From assembly GCA_009869945.1 (NCBI GenBank), contig WIXG01000001.1:558001-622000 (forward strand): DNA of 64,000 nt, given 5' to 3'. How positions within the stretch are numbered: the first letter of the stretch is position 1; every line of letters starts with the position of its first letter. A program made the position numbers and the translations under genes. Below the pieces are notes generated by a model. It was not told the origin of the DNA. It saw nothing but the letters and a program-made list of their open reading frames with translations, and made no database searches. Shown here in pieces: positions 10,255 to 53,900 of the stretch. The stretch comes from Mesaphorura yosii (lineage: Eukaryota; Arthropoda; Collembola; Poduromorpha; Tullbergiidae).

Positions 10255-10854
10255 CTTTCCTAGCACACCCTCGCAAATAAATCCAACCTAACTACAACTA
10301 ACTGCTTATTTCGGGTGTTAATCAAATATTCACGTGGAAGCTAAACGCGTACAATGCGTGAAATCCCATATTCTGTGAGGTTTATTTAAAGTGGTAATGA
10401 GCCAGTGAACGCTGTTTGGTCGATCACCCCTCACGCGCCAGGCAACCATAACAAAGGCGGAAGCAGAAGCCCGTTCCTGTCCAACACGACCTGACTTTCC
10501 AGAATCCTTTTGATGTTTCTGGAAAGCTTTTTGAGGTGACCGTGTGTCTAAATCACTTTACAATGGATTTGTTGGAACATTCATTCTGAACAAAGCAAAT
10601 GTGCACCGTCAACTTGACTATCTTACTTGATTCTTGCAGTCTATGTAAACTTAGTAAACTGCTGTTCACATGATTCAGATGCGGTTACTATTTTTAGATT
10701 TTCGCCAAATGCATGAATTGAGCGCAAATAGAGCTTTCGATCACATGGAGTGGAGGTGGAGATGTTTCTAGATTTGTTAGTTCAATAAGTCAGGTGCACC
10801 TGACAGAGAGCAGGTGAATTCATTCGCCCACATTCAATTAAATACTCGGCCAAG
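10255..10854. promoter_or_regulatory. Bidirectional promoter of DRC3 and the WD40 gene, with X-box-like site
   Basis: 600 bp separate the two divergent ATGs. At 10434-10446 the sequence CGCGCC-A-GGCAAC resembles an RFX X-box: the right half GGCAAC fits RGYAAC fully, the left half fits GTNRCC in four of six places. It lies 180 bp upstream of the DRC3 ATG, a usual place for X-boxes of ciliary genes. No other motif was singled out. Confidence 0.45.
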
Positions 10855-12013
10855 ATGAAGCTAAAGGGCACAGCGACAGTTAAAAATATTGATGGTGGTG
10901 ACTCAAATTGTGTTCTGTGGCACGATAATACGCTCTTCAGTGGAAACGACAATGGAATTATCAAAGTAAGATTTGATACGAAACAAATTATTCCGTTCTT
11001 AACTATCATTTTCCAATTTCAGGCTTGGAACATTAAAGGAGATGACGTACAGCTGCTCGCAGAGACTAAAGCTCATGACTACCCGGTGTATCACATGATT
11101 TCAGACAGCAAGACAAATCAATTGCTTTCGTGCTCGTCAGACATGTCAATCAAATATTGGACAAATTCGGATGGGAAGCTGACCATGGTAAAGGCCTTAG
11201 AAGGCAGCCACAAGGATGCTATCAGAAAACTCTGCCTTCGAGAAGATTATTTGTACTCGGGCGACGAGTCTGGTGAAGTTCTTGTATGGACTCCCGATGG
11301 CACTCTCCTCGCTCAGTTTAACCTCAATGGTAACAAAGTCTGTCTGAGCTCCCTCAAATTCGATTGTGGTCTTAAAGAACTCTTTCTTTGATTGGGCTGC
11401 AGAGGAAATCTGGGATCTCGCCGTATTTAACAATTTGATATTCACGGTTCGCGATCGGGATGCTCTGATCAGTGAAATGAGAAGAAAAGGTACGAGAATT
11501 ACTTAAAGAAAAACATCGAGGTTGAAGACTGACGCCTTTGTGACTGTTATGCAGATGAGAAGGTGAATGTGAGCACCAGAATGACAATCAAAGGACGCAG
11601 TCCCGTCATAGTCAACGAAAAATTTGTGTGCTTTATCGAGTGCGGAGGGAAAGACATTCTCGTCCATAAAAATGAGGCCGGATTTCCATTCATGGGCCAG
11701 CTGAAGGTAATACTTGCGGTAGATACTCTACTTGTCACAATAATGTGTCACAAAAATCGCACTACCTAAGGGCTTCTTCCTCCGTTCTTGTCAGGGACAC
11801 TCCATGATAATCAATGCAATTGGGGGCTCTGGAAACGTTTTATACTCTGCAGGCTGGGACAAAAAGGTGATCGCGTGGAATCTTGACACCTTAAGCTCGA
11901 TTGGGGAAGTCGAGGTCGAGTTTTATGTCAACGCTCTGTCGCTTGATTCCACATCGTCAAAACTGTTTGCGTCGGGGCAAGAAGGGTTGGTCAGCGTGGT
12001 CGATGTCAAATAA
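10855..12013 (+). CDS. Small seven-bladed WD40 repeat protein, 291 aa
   Basis: Exons 10855-10965, 11023-11329, 11403-11489, 11555-11706, 11795-12013; introns of 57-88 nt, all phases consistent. Seven WD-like units can be read: TLFSGNDNGIIKAWNI, LSCSSDMSIKYW, YLYSGDESGEVLVW, a divergent unit around LIFTVRDRD, another around FVCFIECGGKDILV, LYSAGWDKKVIAWNL and LFASGQEGLVSVV. The whole protein is thus one beta-propeller with no extra domain, probably a cytosolic scaffold. I do not recognise the orthologue group. It is divergent from DRC3 and may share its promoter, which hints at, but does not show, a ciliary role. Blades 4 and 5 lack the terminal WD dipeptide. Confidence 0.85.
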
Positions 12014-12665
12014 TCACTCAGGGTTTGAAAAGTCGCTCTTAATCAATGAACAATAGTTTTATTGCATTTCTGCATTGGTACAACGTTAACAACATAAAGT
12101 CTTTTAATTTATAAAACCTACATCTACCATACGATAGTTCGTAGTTGAGCTTGCTAACAAGTGATATACTAATACGAAAATAAGACTTACGTTTACGATT
12201 GGCAAGTTTCAATTGCAGTGTAAGAGATTATTAATTCGAGTACAAATAGTTACAAATAATGCTTTGTAAAGGCACTCTAGTCGTCTAGTCCAATCCTACC
12301 TTGCATTGCTGAGATTCTTCTTAAGATTGATGGTGAATAACTAACAAAATATTTTAACAAGTCTTTACGTTATGTACAAATGTACACCTCCATGTCGGGT
12401 ATGAATAAAAAGGCTACACTGCAAACGGTTAATCAACCGACGTAGATTGTGTTATGCTGAGGCTTAAACTATTAGACGTGTTTATCCTTACCGATTAGAT
12501 ATCACATTTCAGTTAGAGAGTAAAATTGGTCATACTATTAAGTTACGATTACAGTTACAAAGGCAAGAATACTTCCCCTCAGTTCCTCCGCAAAACAGTA
12601 TAGAAAGATGACAAACTTACACTCTACTGGTTCTAGAACACTTAATACTACTGCAAATTCTTTAG
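12014..12665. other. Convergent 3' UTR region of the WD40 gene and Gli
   Basis: No coding potential. The first AATAAA on the plus strand after the WD40 stop is at 12404-12409. On the minus strand, after the Gli stop, an AATAAA lies at 12063-12058, close to the WD40 stop. If both are used, the two mature transcripts overlap by about 350 nt. Confidence 0.45.
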
Positions 12666-41913
<29,248 letters not shown>

Positions 41914-44900
41914 TATTCCATGGCTGTTCAAGTTCTGCTTGAGTCACGACGCGTCCAATGACACATTTTACTTTGAGTAAATGCCGATAGTTGAAGTGTG
42001 CGTGCACAAATTGCAGTTCACACTCTTAACCAAAAGTCTGATCTTTCCTAAGCCCCAAGTCACAAGGCAAAAGTCAAAAATCAAAACAGCCAGTCTCCAG
42101 TTTACACTTTGCACAACTGCACGAGAAACAAAGCGAACCGTACGAGATGCACTCGCGAGTACGGGAAAGAACGGCTGAATGAGAATTGTACGTGTATCTC
42201 TTACGAGCCCAAAGTCTAACTCTCATCTGAGCTGACAGGCTGAAAAAATTGAGAGAAAGAAGGTTTACAACTCAACTAGCTAAAAAGTTGTCTGACCACT
42301 CCTAGCTGTGGGCTATAAATTCCTTCTCCACACTCCTCTCCGTTGCATCGCTTTGACTCTGCTGGCCGTTGCTGTGGCTGAGCCTCACTCGAACTGCACT
42401 GCGTAAAGTCTTTTTCATTGCTGTCAAACGGAAAGGAAAGGAGGTACCCTTTACAACTACTCACTCGCTGCAACATTGCACGCTGCACCATTGTTGCTAG
42501 CTGTTACTGTTACATGGACCCTCTAAATTGTAAGATGTTACTACTTTATCAACGTAATCATCAGTCCGGCCTGGCCTGCCTTATCCAAAGCTTGCTGCTC
42601 ACTAGTTTCAATATCATCAAGCGCACAGCGAAATTAAGAGAGGAAGACCTTCGAAGTCTTCAAAGCGATGATGTTTTGTTGTGTGCTGTGCCATGCCGCT
42701 GTGCTTAATTTTCTTGCGCCGCGTCTCCATTACGTTGTTAAAGCCTTGGTCCATGTACCGTCATGGATTTATCTTCGTCGCTGATTTTCTTCCAGAGATT
42801 GTGATTGTGACTCAAAATTGCTGCACTATAAATGGTCTGACACCAAACACCGTCTCTCTTACCTCCTACCACTCTTTATTTTCTGCTCTACGCTGTGCTG
42901 TTGTAATTTCGGTTCTTTTATGGCAAAAATTTGCTTTTTATCTTCATTTTTCTCATATCCAGCAGATAATAATCATGTACTTGGCGAAAATTGATAATTT
43001 CACTGCCACTGTGCATGACAGATCGCAAAAAGGTTCATTCTGCGCTTTTTAACAAGCACAAGACAAAATGGGCCCTGAGCCTGCCCCGAGCCCGAGTATT
43101 AACAAATCATAAATTTCTCATGCGAAGCTGGCTGCTTCATTTACGGACCGGTAACCAGCGTGGCAGAAAATTAGCCTTTAATCAAAGCAACCGAAACCGA
43201 CCAATTTGGTATGCCACTGCCATTTTGCATGGACCATTGAGCTTTCACAATGAGGGACACAAAGAATTCATAACCTCGGCTTGTAATTTTCTGGCCCAAA
43301 ACGCAAAAAGGTTTGGATACTCTGATCGGTTCGAACAATGCAGATCAGATTTCCATTCTATTCATCACATTGAGATTGCGCATTGCGAGAAAAGCCGAGA
43401 TTCAAGTGCTTGGGCACTTATTCATGTCTCATTAGAGCTTAATGTGCATGTTGCTTCGCTGCGGTTTGCCATTAAATTCTTGTTCTCGTCTCGGTCGCTG
43501 CCGTTGAAATGTGAATCCTTTGGAAATTAAAATTAAATGCCGAAGAGTCGACGTGTCAAGTGAGAAACTCGAGTCGTGTCTTCTAATTATGTCTTGGCTC
43601 GTCGTAACTCATTCTCACTCATGCAAGCAGAAACGCCAGAGTAATAGCCAAAACCAAACCACCGCGAAGAAATATGTGCAAGGTAAGAAAATGCGCCCAA
43701 ACACGTGATGTGACGAGGCTGAAGACGAGAAGGTCAATACTTTAAAACCTAATTAAGACTTCAACAGCCAGGGCGAGAAGAAAATGAGCTCATCATCTCG
43801 GCGTTCGCTGCGGGCTTTCATCGTATGAAATTGAAGCAAACGCGGATCGGAGTCGGAGCAACAGATGCTCGGTTCGGCCACAACTCTTCTTCGTTTCTCA
43901 TACCTTCCCATTTCTCAAGAAGTGAGAGAACCTCAAATTACAACATTTACCACAGTTGTCTGCCAGCCATGCCATTATTACTGCCATTGCCATTGCCATT
44001 ATTACCACATTATTATTAACTTGTAAAAAATCTCAACAATATAAAATACGAGCCAAAGAGCCGGCTGGCTGGCCGTCCACGACACATCGGCCCGAAAAAG
44101 GAAGGGTTCAGTGTTTCAGTACGGATATGGTAAGAAGAGTGAGAACACGCTTGTAAATGAGACGCGGAGTATAAGTGTCATGTAACATCATAATCATCGC
44201 GTCGTCGGCACTACTTAACAACGGCGCTGGTGCTGGCCAAACGGGTGACACGAGTTAATGGGCAGCAGAAGCATCTGAAGTCTGAAACCGGATCGGATCT
44301 TCAGCTCTGGCAGAGATCCGGCATCCAATCCGGCACGTCCCCATTCATTCGTTTAGCCTGTCATGCCCTGTGTTGGCAATTGGCAAGCTGCTCATCAATT
44401 TCACCAAACTACCTGTACCTCGCCAAATGAAAGACGCCTCGTCAGTCAAATCACAAAAGGTTATCATCAAATGACTGGCGATCGATCCTTCACAAACACT
44501 TTGAAAGTGACTTCTTGTTCCACCTTTTCAATAGCCCGCGACGCGTCTCGCGTCTTGTGTGAATTTGAGAATTCTTTGTACATCATCGAACAGCTTCATC
44601 CCACCGCTGCCGTTTCTCGGGAAAGAAAAGAAAAACAATCTCGCCTTTGAATTTATTACCTGAGAATTTAAGACCTCTTCATTGCACGGTCCGAGGCAAG
44701 CGACCGAGTTGACCGGATGGACTACTACGTGCCTTGGAAAAGGTGTGCACGTACAAGTCATGGACGATTCCAAAGAAACTGAAACGAACGAACGGCGAGT
44801 GAACGGCCCCCTACAAATTTCCTCTTTCCAAAAGACAAGATAAATGCTTCTCAATTCTTTCAAACATTGTTAACTTCAAAGGCTCAACTTTTTAGCTACA

Positions 44901-47900
44901 ATGTAGGGAGATTGGATGCCAAGATGCAATAAAGACTTCAATACTATTGCGATTGCTGCGTGCTTGCTTTCGGGCTGCCGTTTGCGTTTGTTCTTCGAGT
45001 CCTCGCTGAGGTCCTTCGCTTTTCAAAGGTCCCCCATGCAGGCCAACCACCGAAATGTCCTCAGACTCAATAAATAAGAAAATTAATGGCTTTAGCTTCC
45101 TTCAGCTTTCAGAATCCTTCGTCCGATGTTGACTTGGTCTGGTCTGCTGCAACGCAAGAAAGGAACAGGAATAAAAAGTCATTCCACCCTGCCAAGTTCA
45201 CACTTTGAGGCAGCGAAACGAGTTTCGAAATTCCTGGACGAAAGAAAGAACACCTTTTCGGAATTCTTACAAAATTACAATTACCTTTGACTGCTGTTGC
45301 TAGACGGTAATGAGAAGGAAGGAGCAACATTGAAATGGTATTTAAGGAGGGCAGGGCAGAACCAAGCAACTAATAATATCACACATTCAGAAATTCCTTT
45401 GACATCTTTCTCTTTGGGCATTAACTCTTAACACCAGCGTGTCCCTTTCAATTTAGTTCCAGCCAGCCAACAACTACAATGACGGAACGAACCCGAAAAC
45501 GAAAAATTATGCCATCATAATCTCGGTACTCAGGCTTTGTTCCGCGCATGTAATCTCTTAATAATGGCCAAGCCACACATTCTCAACTGCTGGCCGTGCT
45601 TGGGTGTCGCAGTTCGACGGGCAGGGACGTGAACACCGTAAAAAAAATTGAACTGATGTGACAAGACGATGATTAGAATCTCACATATCATCGCCTCTTC
45701 GTCTCTCGCCTCGACTCCTTTCACGATGAATCGAAATTGAATTCATTTGTGTAAATATTTCTTTTACTCGTCAACTAAATTGATTGAAATTGACAGCCGA
45801 GCTATGAAAATAATAATTTGTAATTTTATCTTGTAAAGAACTTCACATGCCGATTAAAATCGTTCAAGTTTCGGAGCACCAATAAAGTAAAGTGTTTACG
45901 TTACATTTTCCGTCCGCTCGCCGAGTTCCCTTGAACTCGCGACTCGAGCAAAATAAATAAATTAGAGCCGCGCTCCTTTGAAGGAGATTCTGGAACCGGA
46001 TAAAGCCGCTTGGAATTGTAAAAGGGAAGATTTAACTTACAACTTCATTCGTTGGACGGAATTTTTATTATCTTTGGATCGCTATCGAGAAAATAACAAA
46101 TGAATGTCTTAAACTAAACCGACGAATCGAGGTCGAAATTTACAACTTAAAATTCATTCTGGAGCTTTATTTATCAGAAATAATAAAAGTCCGTTTCGGA
46201 AATACAAATTCGAGTAGACCTTGTTTGGCCGTAATCACAAAGAAGCTTTTAAGCCCAAAGATCAACAAATTCTCGTTTCAGTACGGTGGTACTAAAATGG
46301 GGTACAATTTTATGGTTTTATGGCTAATCAGTTTGGTGCTGGGTCCAAAACATACACAGAACGAGTGACCAAGAACAACCCTGCGATTGTTCGGACGGAG
46401 CGCGACGAATTCGCTGAGGTTAAGACCTACCCTAATGAATAACCAAAGCGAAACTTGAAGAATAGAGAAAGGGGAGCCAAATAAAAATGTCATGGTCTCT
46501 TCGTCCTGCTCGGAAACCGGTAGCCAAAGCAAGCCAAAACCAACCGACCAACCCCACCGTTATGCGTGTGTTCGAAAGGGATTGCAATCGACGAAGTCCA
46601 GCCCCAATAAAAGCGAGCACAAATAAGAACGCCATAAAGTCAAAGCACGTCATCATTTATGCTTGAGTCTAGTCGGACTTAACAAACTTTTGCGACATTT
46701 TATCTGGACAATTTATTGGCTTTCAACCGACAGATCGAGTCAGAAAAGTTGTCGTTTTGAATTCCACGCATTCTTGCCCAGACTGACTCGAATTTGTCGT
46801 CCAATGTTTTTGACATCTTCATTTCTTGAGTCATCATTTTTATAAAAAGTATGAAAGTAATTTTAAATTATTCTCTCGAAAAACAAAGAAAAGTTCTCGT
46901 TCATTTCACAGGAATTTTGTTCAACGAGAAACAAGCCTGCGTTGGAAAATATTTCAAGCTATTTATCTTTATGCATAATTTCGACTGCACTGTCATGATT
47001 TAGGTAGGGAGCGAAGACGAGCGTGTGCAGCAGGGAGTCCTTTCGTGATATAAAGCATCCCTTAATAACGTGTACGATGTCAAGTGGTGAACTTTTGGAC
47101 ACAACAGGGTGGAAAATGTTAATGCAGTGCGTGGCAATGCTTCATCTGGCAAGGTAATAAAATAAGTTAACATGGCTCAGCTTTTGAGAACTTGATTGTT
47201 GTAATTGTGTCTTTACACAAGGCAAATGTGATAGCCATCAAATAGGATGCCTGCCTGCCTAAAATATATCACTCACTATGATGCTCACTCGTTTCTTGTG
47301 CCTTGTTCATAATAATTTAAAAATTTGATCTCATCAAGCCCCGCTCATAATTCAAACCCCTGCGACGAAGAATTCAATATCTCAACCTGTGATTCATGGC
47401 TCGGCTCGACTCAATTCATTTTTAGAATATTTTTATCTTTCTCCGCGCGCTGCCTGCCTCGTACTTTGAACTGAGCTCTTTATTGACTAGTCGGGTTATA
47501 AAATGCAATATCTTAACCTTAACTCCTTATTTCGTTCCGCCGTGCTCTGCTGTGCTGCAGATATTAAAATCTTACTCTGGAACAAGATCAAGTCTGAGTT
47601 TGGCTGGCCTTTCGGCATGGTGCTACAATAAAATGAAGTAGTTGTTAACTCTAATCCATTATTATCGTACAGACGTGTCTCGACTCTCAGGCTTTAATGA
47701 CTTTATAAATATTTACTCTAACAAATTGTTTACTTCACGCCGCGCTCAACTTCAGCCGTTCCTTTCCTTCGCAATGTACCGTCTGTGTTAAAATTACAAT
47801 TACGCTATCACTTATCACTAAATTCCGAGTACGTAACATAGTACATAGAAGCCACGAGCATAAGACTAGGCATTTAAGCTCATAATTGATCAAATATTTG

Positions 47901-50900
47901 CTATTTGCTCGTCCAAAACTAACTCAAACAAGAATGCTACACGAGTGTAAAACAATCTCCATTGTACTCGCACTCGGATTTTATTTGAACGGGCATGACT
48001 TAAATGCTTGATGAAAATGTAAACACACAGGCAAGCAGGCTGTCTACATTTGTTCTGAGTGATAAGTGATAAATACTTTCAACTGTCAGCGATCATGCTT
48101 TGTCCGATTCTCCACGCTCTCGCCTTTGCCATCTCCATCATATTACAATTTTAATTTTTTAAATATTGTATCTTGCGTTATTGCCACGAACAGGTGTTGT
48201 ATTTGTCCTATCATCCGGCTATGCTTCCAAATGTGTCAAAAATCTAATTGTCAGGAAGGTTAGAATAGACGCCAGGACGAATGAAGAAGCGCAAGCGCTT
48301 ATCGGATGAGAAAAATAGATAACGAGTCTACGCGGGACAGAAAGTACGAAAACATGGACTGCGACAAATAAATCGACAGACGAATAAAATAAAAATCTTC
48401 TCACATTAGATTTTCACTTCGCTTAATTAACTCCAAAGCGCATTAATTAAGTTTACATTAATAAAAATGGCTAATTAATATGTTGTTAATTTACGACTGT
48501 GCATAATTTGCATATCAGTTTCCAACTTCAGGTACACATTTTTCTACGAAGAGTTATTTTAATGTCGTGTTGTACATTTCCATGCCAAGTCAAGTCTCGC
48601 CGTCGTCGTCTAAATTACTTTTATTACCACACAATCACGTCATGAAATTCATTTAGTGTCAAAATATATCATAGTTATGGCTTCTAAGTTGAAATTCATG
48701 AGATTAGTCGCATATCGCATGATTGTGCTCGCACTACATTATGAATTATTAACGGAGCTATGTGCCCTTTGTGTTGTGTGCTCGATTTAACGTCCGTCCA
48801 CCTCGCGACAACTCGTAAATTATTCAGGCATGACGACGTGGGCTAGGCTTGGCATTGGTAACGGGGTTGCTACGGCTGGTGGCTGCATGGCATGACATTT
48901 GACATGAGTTGACTACATTAATGTCCGTATTACACGTACACGTACTAATTGTACAAAATGAAGTACCAACTCTTTCACATAAAGTACAGCGTGCGCATGT
49001 AGAATGGAAAAATGCTTCGACTCGTTCAGGCCACTAACTGAAGAAAAATTAGAGCACTTATTAAAGCTTAAATGTAGTGAACGATACGAAGGTGACATAA
49101 AGCACAAAGGGAAATGCATCACAAACGCTGAAATTCAATACAAAAGATTCCGCTCGTCCTGCTTCTGGTTTAAAGGCTCTTTTACGTTTTTTGAAAGAAA
49201 TTCTGACATTTTTCTGGCTGTCCTTTGTTACACGGCAGATCAAAGGATAAAAATCCGCATTACTTTATGTGGTTTACGGCTAATAATACGGTTATCTTTT
49301 AATCAGATGCCCTCCACAAAAGCAATGTACATCGAGAACTCAATTAAACACTAAATTCAAGACCCTTCTTGGACGAAACATGTAAATAGACGAGGATGGC
49401 AATGAAATATTATTTATTATTGTAACGCCGGTGCGCACTCTTGTCAATTCATAATCACACAATACAAATCTCCATTTCCATTCAAAAATGATGGCAATTC
49501 AAGAAATTCTATTTTCGTCTTTCTGCCTTCACCCAGCGCTTGTCCGTCGGTTAACCAGAAAGAGAAACTCACAAAAGAATTATTGCTTGCTCGCTTCATA
49601 CTCAGAATGAAGGAGCTCAAGTGTGTGAGTCCCTAAATTCCATTCCTGTTCCTTGCCAAGTTCCAAGCGAGGGGTGAGAATAGTTGGCAGATATATCACC
49701 CATCATAATTTGATTCACTCCATTTCACATCAAGTAACTACACTTCGTAACCGCGTTTCAATGCATTTTAGGCAAGAGACTTCTGCTGACTCCACGTTGT
49801 ACAAAATTATGGTAATTAGCATGTCCGAGTTTAAGCAGGTACATCTGCATAGCTTAACTTCATGTATTAAGAGCGCATGTGTTCATTGTGACTTGACTTC
49901 TTGGTCCCAGTTCATAAAAATGATGACTCAATTAACTAGCGAGTAGAGTACATGAATACTAATGAAATGCGTAGACAGTTGATTGTTAACAGTTGTTGCC
50001 TTATGTTGTTGAGTCAGGAGTGTCCGAACCTGTATCCAAATAATACAAATACAAACAGGCAACAGTTGTCCAGTTCAGCATTATTCGAAAGGGTTGGAAA
50101 CTCAAACTGCGTTTGCCACTTACTAATGACTTTCTCACTACCAGGCGCTTGGTCTCGAGATAAGCTCAAGAAGAAGCCTTTCTCGTGTAAATACGGCTGA
50201 CTACTCGACACCTTTTGCTTTTGCGACTCGAGATGATTATCGCATGCAGTTTAGAGCCAACTCGCTAATCATGATAATAAAGCTCAAGATGATCGTAATT
50301 GCAATGCAGCTAAACGAAGCAGCCAAAGCATTTAACCAAGCGGAGTCGCTGCGAGCGAAAGAGTGAGGGTTTGGTTTAAACAATTACGGCTCGTTCAGTT
50401 CCCAACTCAAATAACCAATCACAGGAAGGATTTTTTCCCCTTTCGCTTGGTTTGCAGTGCATCATGCAATGGAGCCCAATTACAATTATTTATTTTACTT
50501 TATTGCATGTTTGGGCAAAAAAATTGACACGAAACGCAAACCGACGACGAAAAACGCGACTCAGGGCTAAAACCTGAAATTATCTTGACTACTTTTTGAA
50601 AATCGTACTGCAATTGTTGCTAGCGTGCTATGTAAAGTGAAACTCGGCTATAAAATCAGTTTATCACTTTTTAATTCAATTTTGCTGCAACATTACGGAA
50701 TAGTTTGCCTTCGCTACAGTGCTCTATGTCGGTTCCTGCTCCAAAGTTCATTGAACAACTCAGAATTAGCGTGAAACATGAACAGCATTCTTTTTAGGAT
50801 AAAGATTACGGAATTACGAGTTACGAGTGTGGTTGGAACAGGCAGTGCTTTGCATTGCACCCATTGTACGCCAAAACCAAAACCAAAATGGATTCACATC

Positions 50901-53900
50901 CGATAAGATCAGAATTAAGCTCAGGCCAGAGATTACACGAAGTCTGAGCTGTAATTCGTGAGCGGATTCGGCTCCGCATTCGATTGTCGAATTCTGGAAC
51001 TTATTAAAAGATTTTTATGTGTGTGATCAGATCATGGACAAAATAGAGCAGAAAAACACAGCGTGACGGCGGCAATTTGTCCAAAATAATGCTATCTTCC
51101 AGAGTGTTACAGGAGGGCGAAGGCAAAGCCGAATACCAAATCCTGCTTTATTCATGTTATATCTTCCTTGGGTGCTGATATTACTGTGAGCACAGCGGAT
51201 TTGTCAAAGTAGTAGTAATGCACTTCCGCTTTTACCGTTCCTCGTTGCTCCATTCATTATATGACGGTTTACAGCTTTACAGGGAGTCCAATAAAAAATT
51301 TTTATGCTTCACAACAAAATGAACTCAAAACAAGCATAGGCAAGGACCAATTGTAGCTCAATTAACGGTGCTTTTCCAGTACTGACAGAAATACAGAAAT
51401 TGTCATTTGCAAGGCTGTTTCGGGAATTCAAAGTTTGACAACCGAAAGGAATCAAGACAGGCAAGTAAAACCAAAAGTGAAACAGACTTGACTTTTATGA
51501 TTTATGAATATTATGAACTGAGAGCCCTGAAATTGAGAACCAGTACCAGTGAGTAGTCATATTTACCGAAAATTGCATTGTTCCTCAAAGAAAATCGACT
51601 TGAGGTCTGGACAACAATATCAGTTCAAACTCAGAAAACTGGGCGGCAGAAACAAAGATACTTGAAATATTGACCTCTACCTTGCAATTCTTGCCCCATT
51701 CGGCATAGGCCACAGAAACAATAAAGCACACATACAGGCAGTAAAAGTATATATTTTGTTGTCGCGACCAACTTGCAACTATTTCCAATTACTATTAACT
51801 ATGCGCGCCCTGTTGTACCTTGCCCGCCCGCGTAAAGGCCGCTGAGTTAACCTTTCCAAAATTGCCAGCCCAGCAAAACGGACCGTGCCGTATTCTGCGA
51901 TTGGCCATAGGCGTTAAAAAATTATTGAGGAAGAATGTCATAAAGATTAAGCACAAAGGAAAAAATGTGTACGCGCACCGTAGCGTAAGTATTAATTTCA
52001 CAGTTAACACATAAAACTTAAAGTCAAACACGAACCCTGCGAGCCAGTCGCCAGCTCAGCCTATTTCGCTTCTGCCTCGGCGTTACTTTTCTAACTTCTG
52101 AATTCCTTTGTGTTGCCAGCCAGCCTTGCCTTGCTCTCTCAGTAAGTTACCGAAACATCTTCATCATCTTCTTATTTATTTATTTACGTGCATTTTTCAT
52201 CCTTCCCACTTTTACATATTACAAATTATCGTATCGTCAGACACAAGACGTGGCGGACACTTAAGCTGTCTTTATCGTGAAGGCACCACAGTATTGTGAA
52301 GATAAAACTCCTCAAATTCCCGAGTCAGTTTAAAGGAACGATGATTTGCGTGTTAGAAAAGGAAAATAACAGGGAACAAAAATAGCGGCGCCTCTCGAAC
52401 AAACAAGAAACCGTAAAATGGTAAAATCTAGCATGTTAATTAGGTACTTGCTAAGAAGAAGAAATCGTCTCGTAACTCGCAGGCAAACAAATCACAGCAG
52501 CAGCGTAGTAACTGGTAATTGTGTCATCATCGCACGAATACCTTCTACCTCTATCTCCATTGCCTCTTATTTCCTTACTCATCATCCAGTCAACCGATTT
52601 TGTGCGCTAGCTGCTTCTTGGTGGTTGAAAGTCGGTACTCCTTTTCAGGGGACGCGTACAACGAAACCCATCATTACCGCTACCCGCCTGGTCGGACAAT
52701 CTGGCTTGAGCGTAAGGAATTTATCGCCGCAATTACTGCTTTCTGGAAACCACTCAATATTCAATAGTCTTACACTGTACTAACGTATGGAATTCTCCGG
52801 TGATGTCTGCATTTCGCAATGATGTGAAACAGAGCCAGCACGTACTGTTATTAAATGCGGTACACGTCAACATCAACGTCAATTTCAATGCGAAAGTGTA
52901 AAGGTAATTACTGGCTTCTGCCTCTCATGTTGGAAGTTGTAGTTGTAAAAGTAAACCAATTAAATTCACAGACGTGTTTTAAGCGACATTAACGACTATT
53001 GCGAATCCGCTGTCGCATGAAATGACGTTTCATGCGGCCATGTTCTATGATGACTGACGACACGGACACTAGCAGCTAAATTACCCTCAACGTAAAGGTT
53101 CCTGCTTAGCACTGGCAGACATGCACACTGGCTTTAATTCTTTGATAGACTTAAATTATCAGACGAGGGCTGCACAGAGTTTTAACTCTTGCTGCTAACG
53201 ATGAAAGAGATCGAAACAGCGTTCAGAAATTTTAACATGTTTTTTAAAAATTCATTGGAGTGATACTACCACGGCCGGGCACGGAAAGTTCCGTGACACT
53301 TCTGAACAGCGAAGCTAGAACAGATCAATTTTGTGTGGACGCCGTGGTATCGCCGAGACGAACTTCTTTCGCAATTTGGAAGCGTCTCACTGTGTTCGTT
53401 TCACTACCACTACGATACGTATAATTAAATGCCTTCGTATTGGCTGAGTAAAATTCATCCTGCGTGCCGCGGCGTGGGTGAGAAGACCTTTAACCCTTGC
53501 CACGTATTGGACGCGAATTGGATTGGTGTTACACGCAATAATATGGACGCAGTGCAACAAAAGCATGCAGAACTAATTCAAAAGGCTCCTCCATGAAATT
53601 GTGGTCCCACTTGATCAGAATGTAAGATAAAAACAGAAATGCTAGCAATAGAAACAATTCCATGAATGATGACGAATTTGAAGTTCGGTTCCAACCCTCA
53701 ACGCGTATTAACCCTTAATTTTATTGGATGACTTGACAATGCAATGTAATGATGACAATGACAAGATTCCATTCTGTTGGCACGTTGGCGTTGGCAGTTA
53801 TAAAATTACGAGAGCTTGAAGTCGAATGAGTTTCTCGTCTTCGCTGACACCGGGTCGTAACAACCGTTCAGTCCAGGGCCAGAGGGTTGCAGTTGAAGTT

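Noticed and set aside
49004..49354. 116-codon plus-strand ORF starting MEKCFDSF
   Set aside because: Length is within chance expectation for 64 kb and nothing is recognisable.
51585..51788. Minus ORF with a signal-like run (YFYCLYVCFIVSVAYA) and a donor-like CAAG|GTAGAG
   Set aside because: No ATG in the frame before the hydrophobic run and no convincing partner exon.
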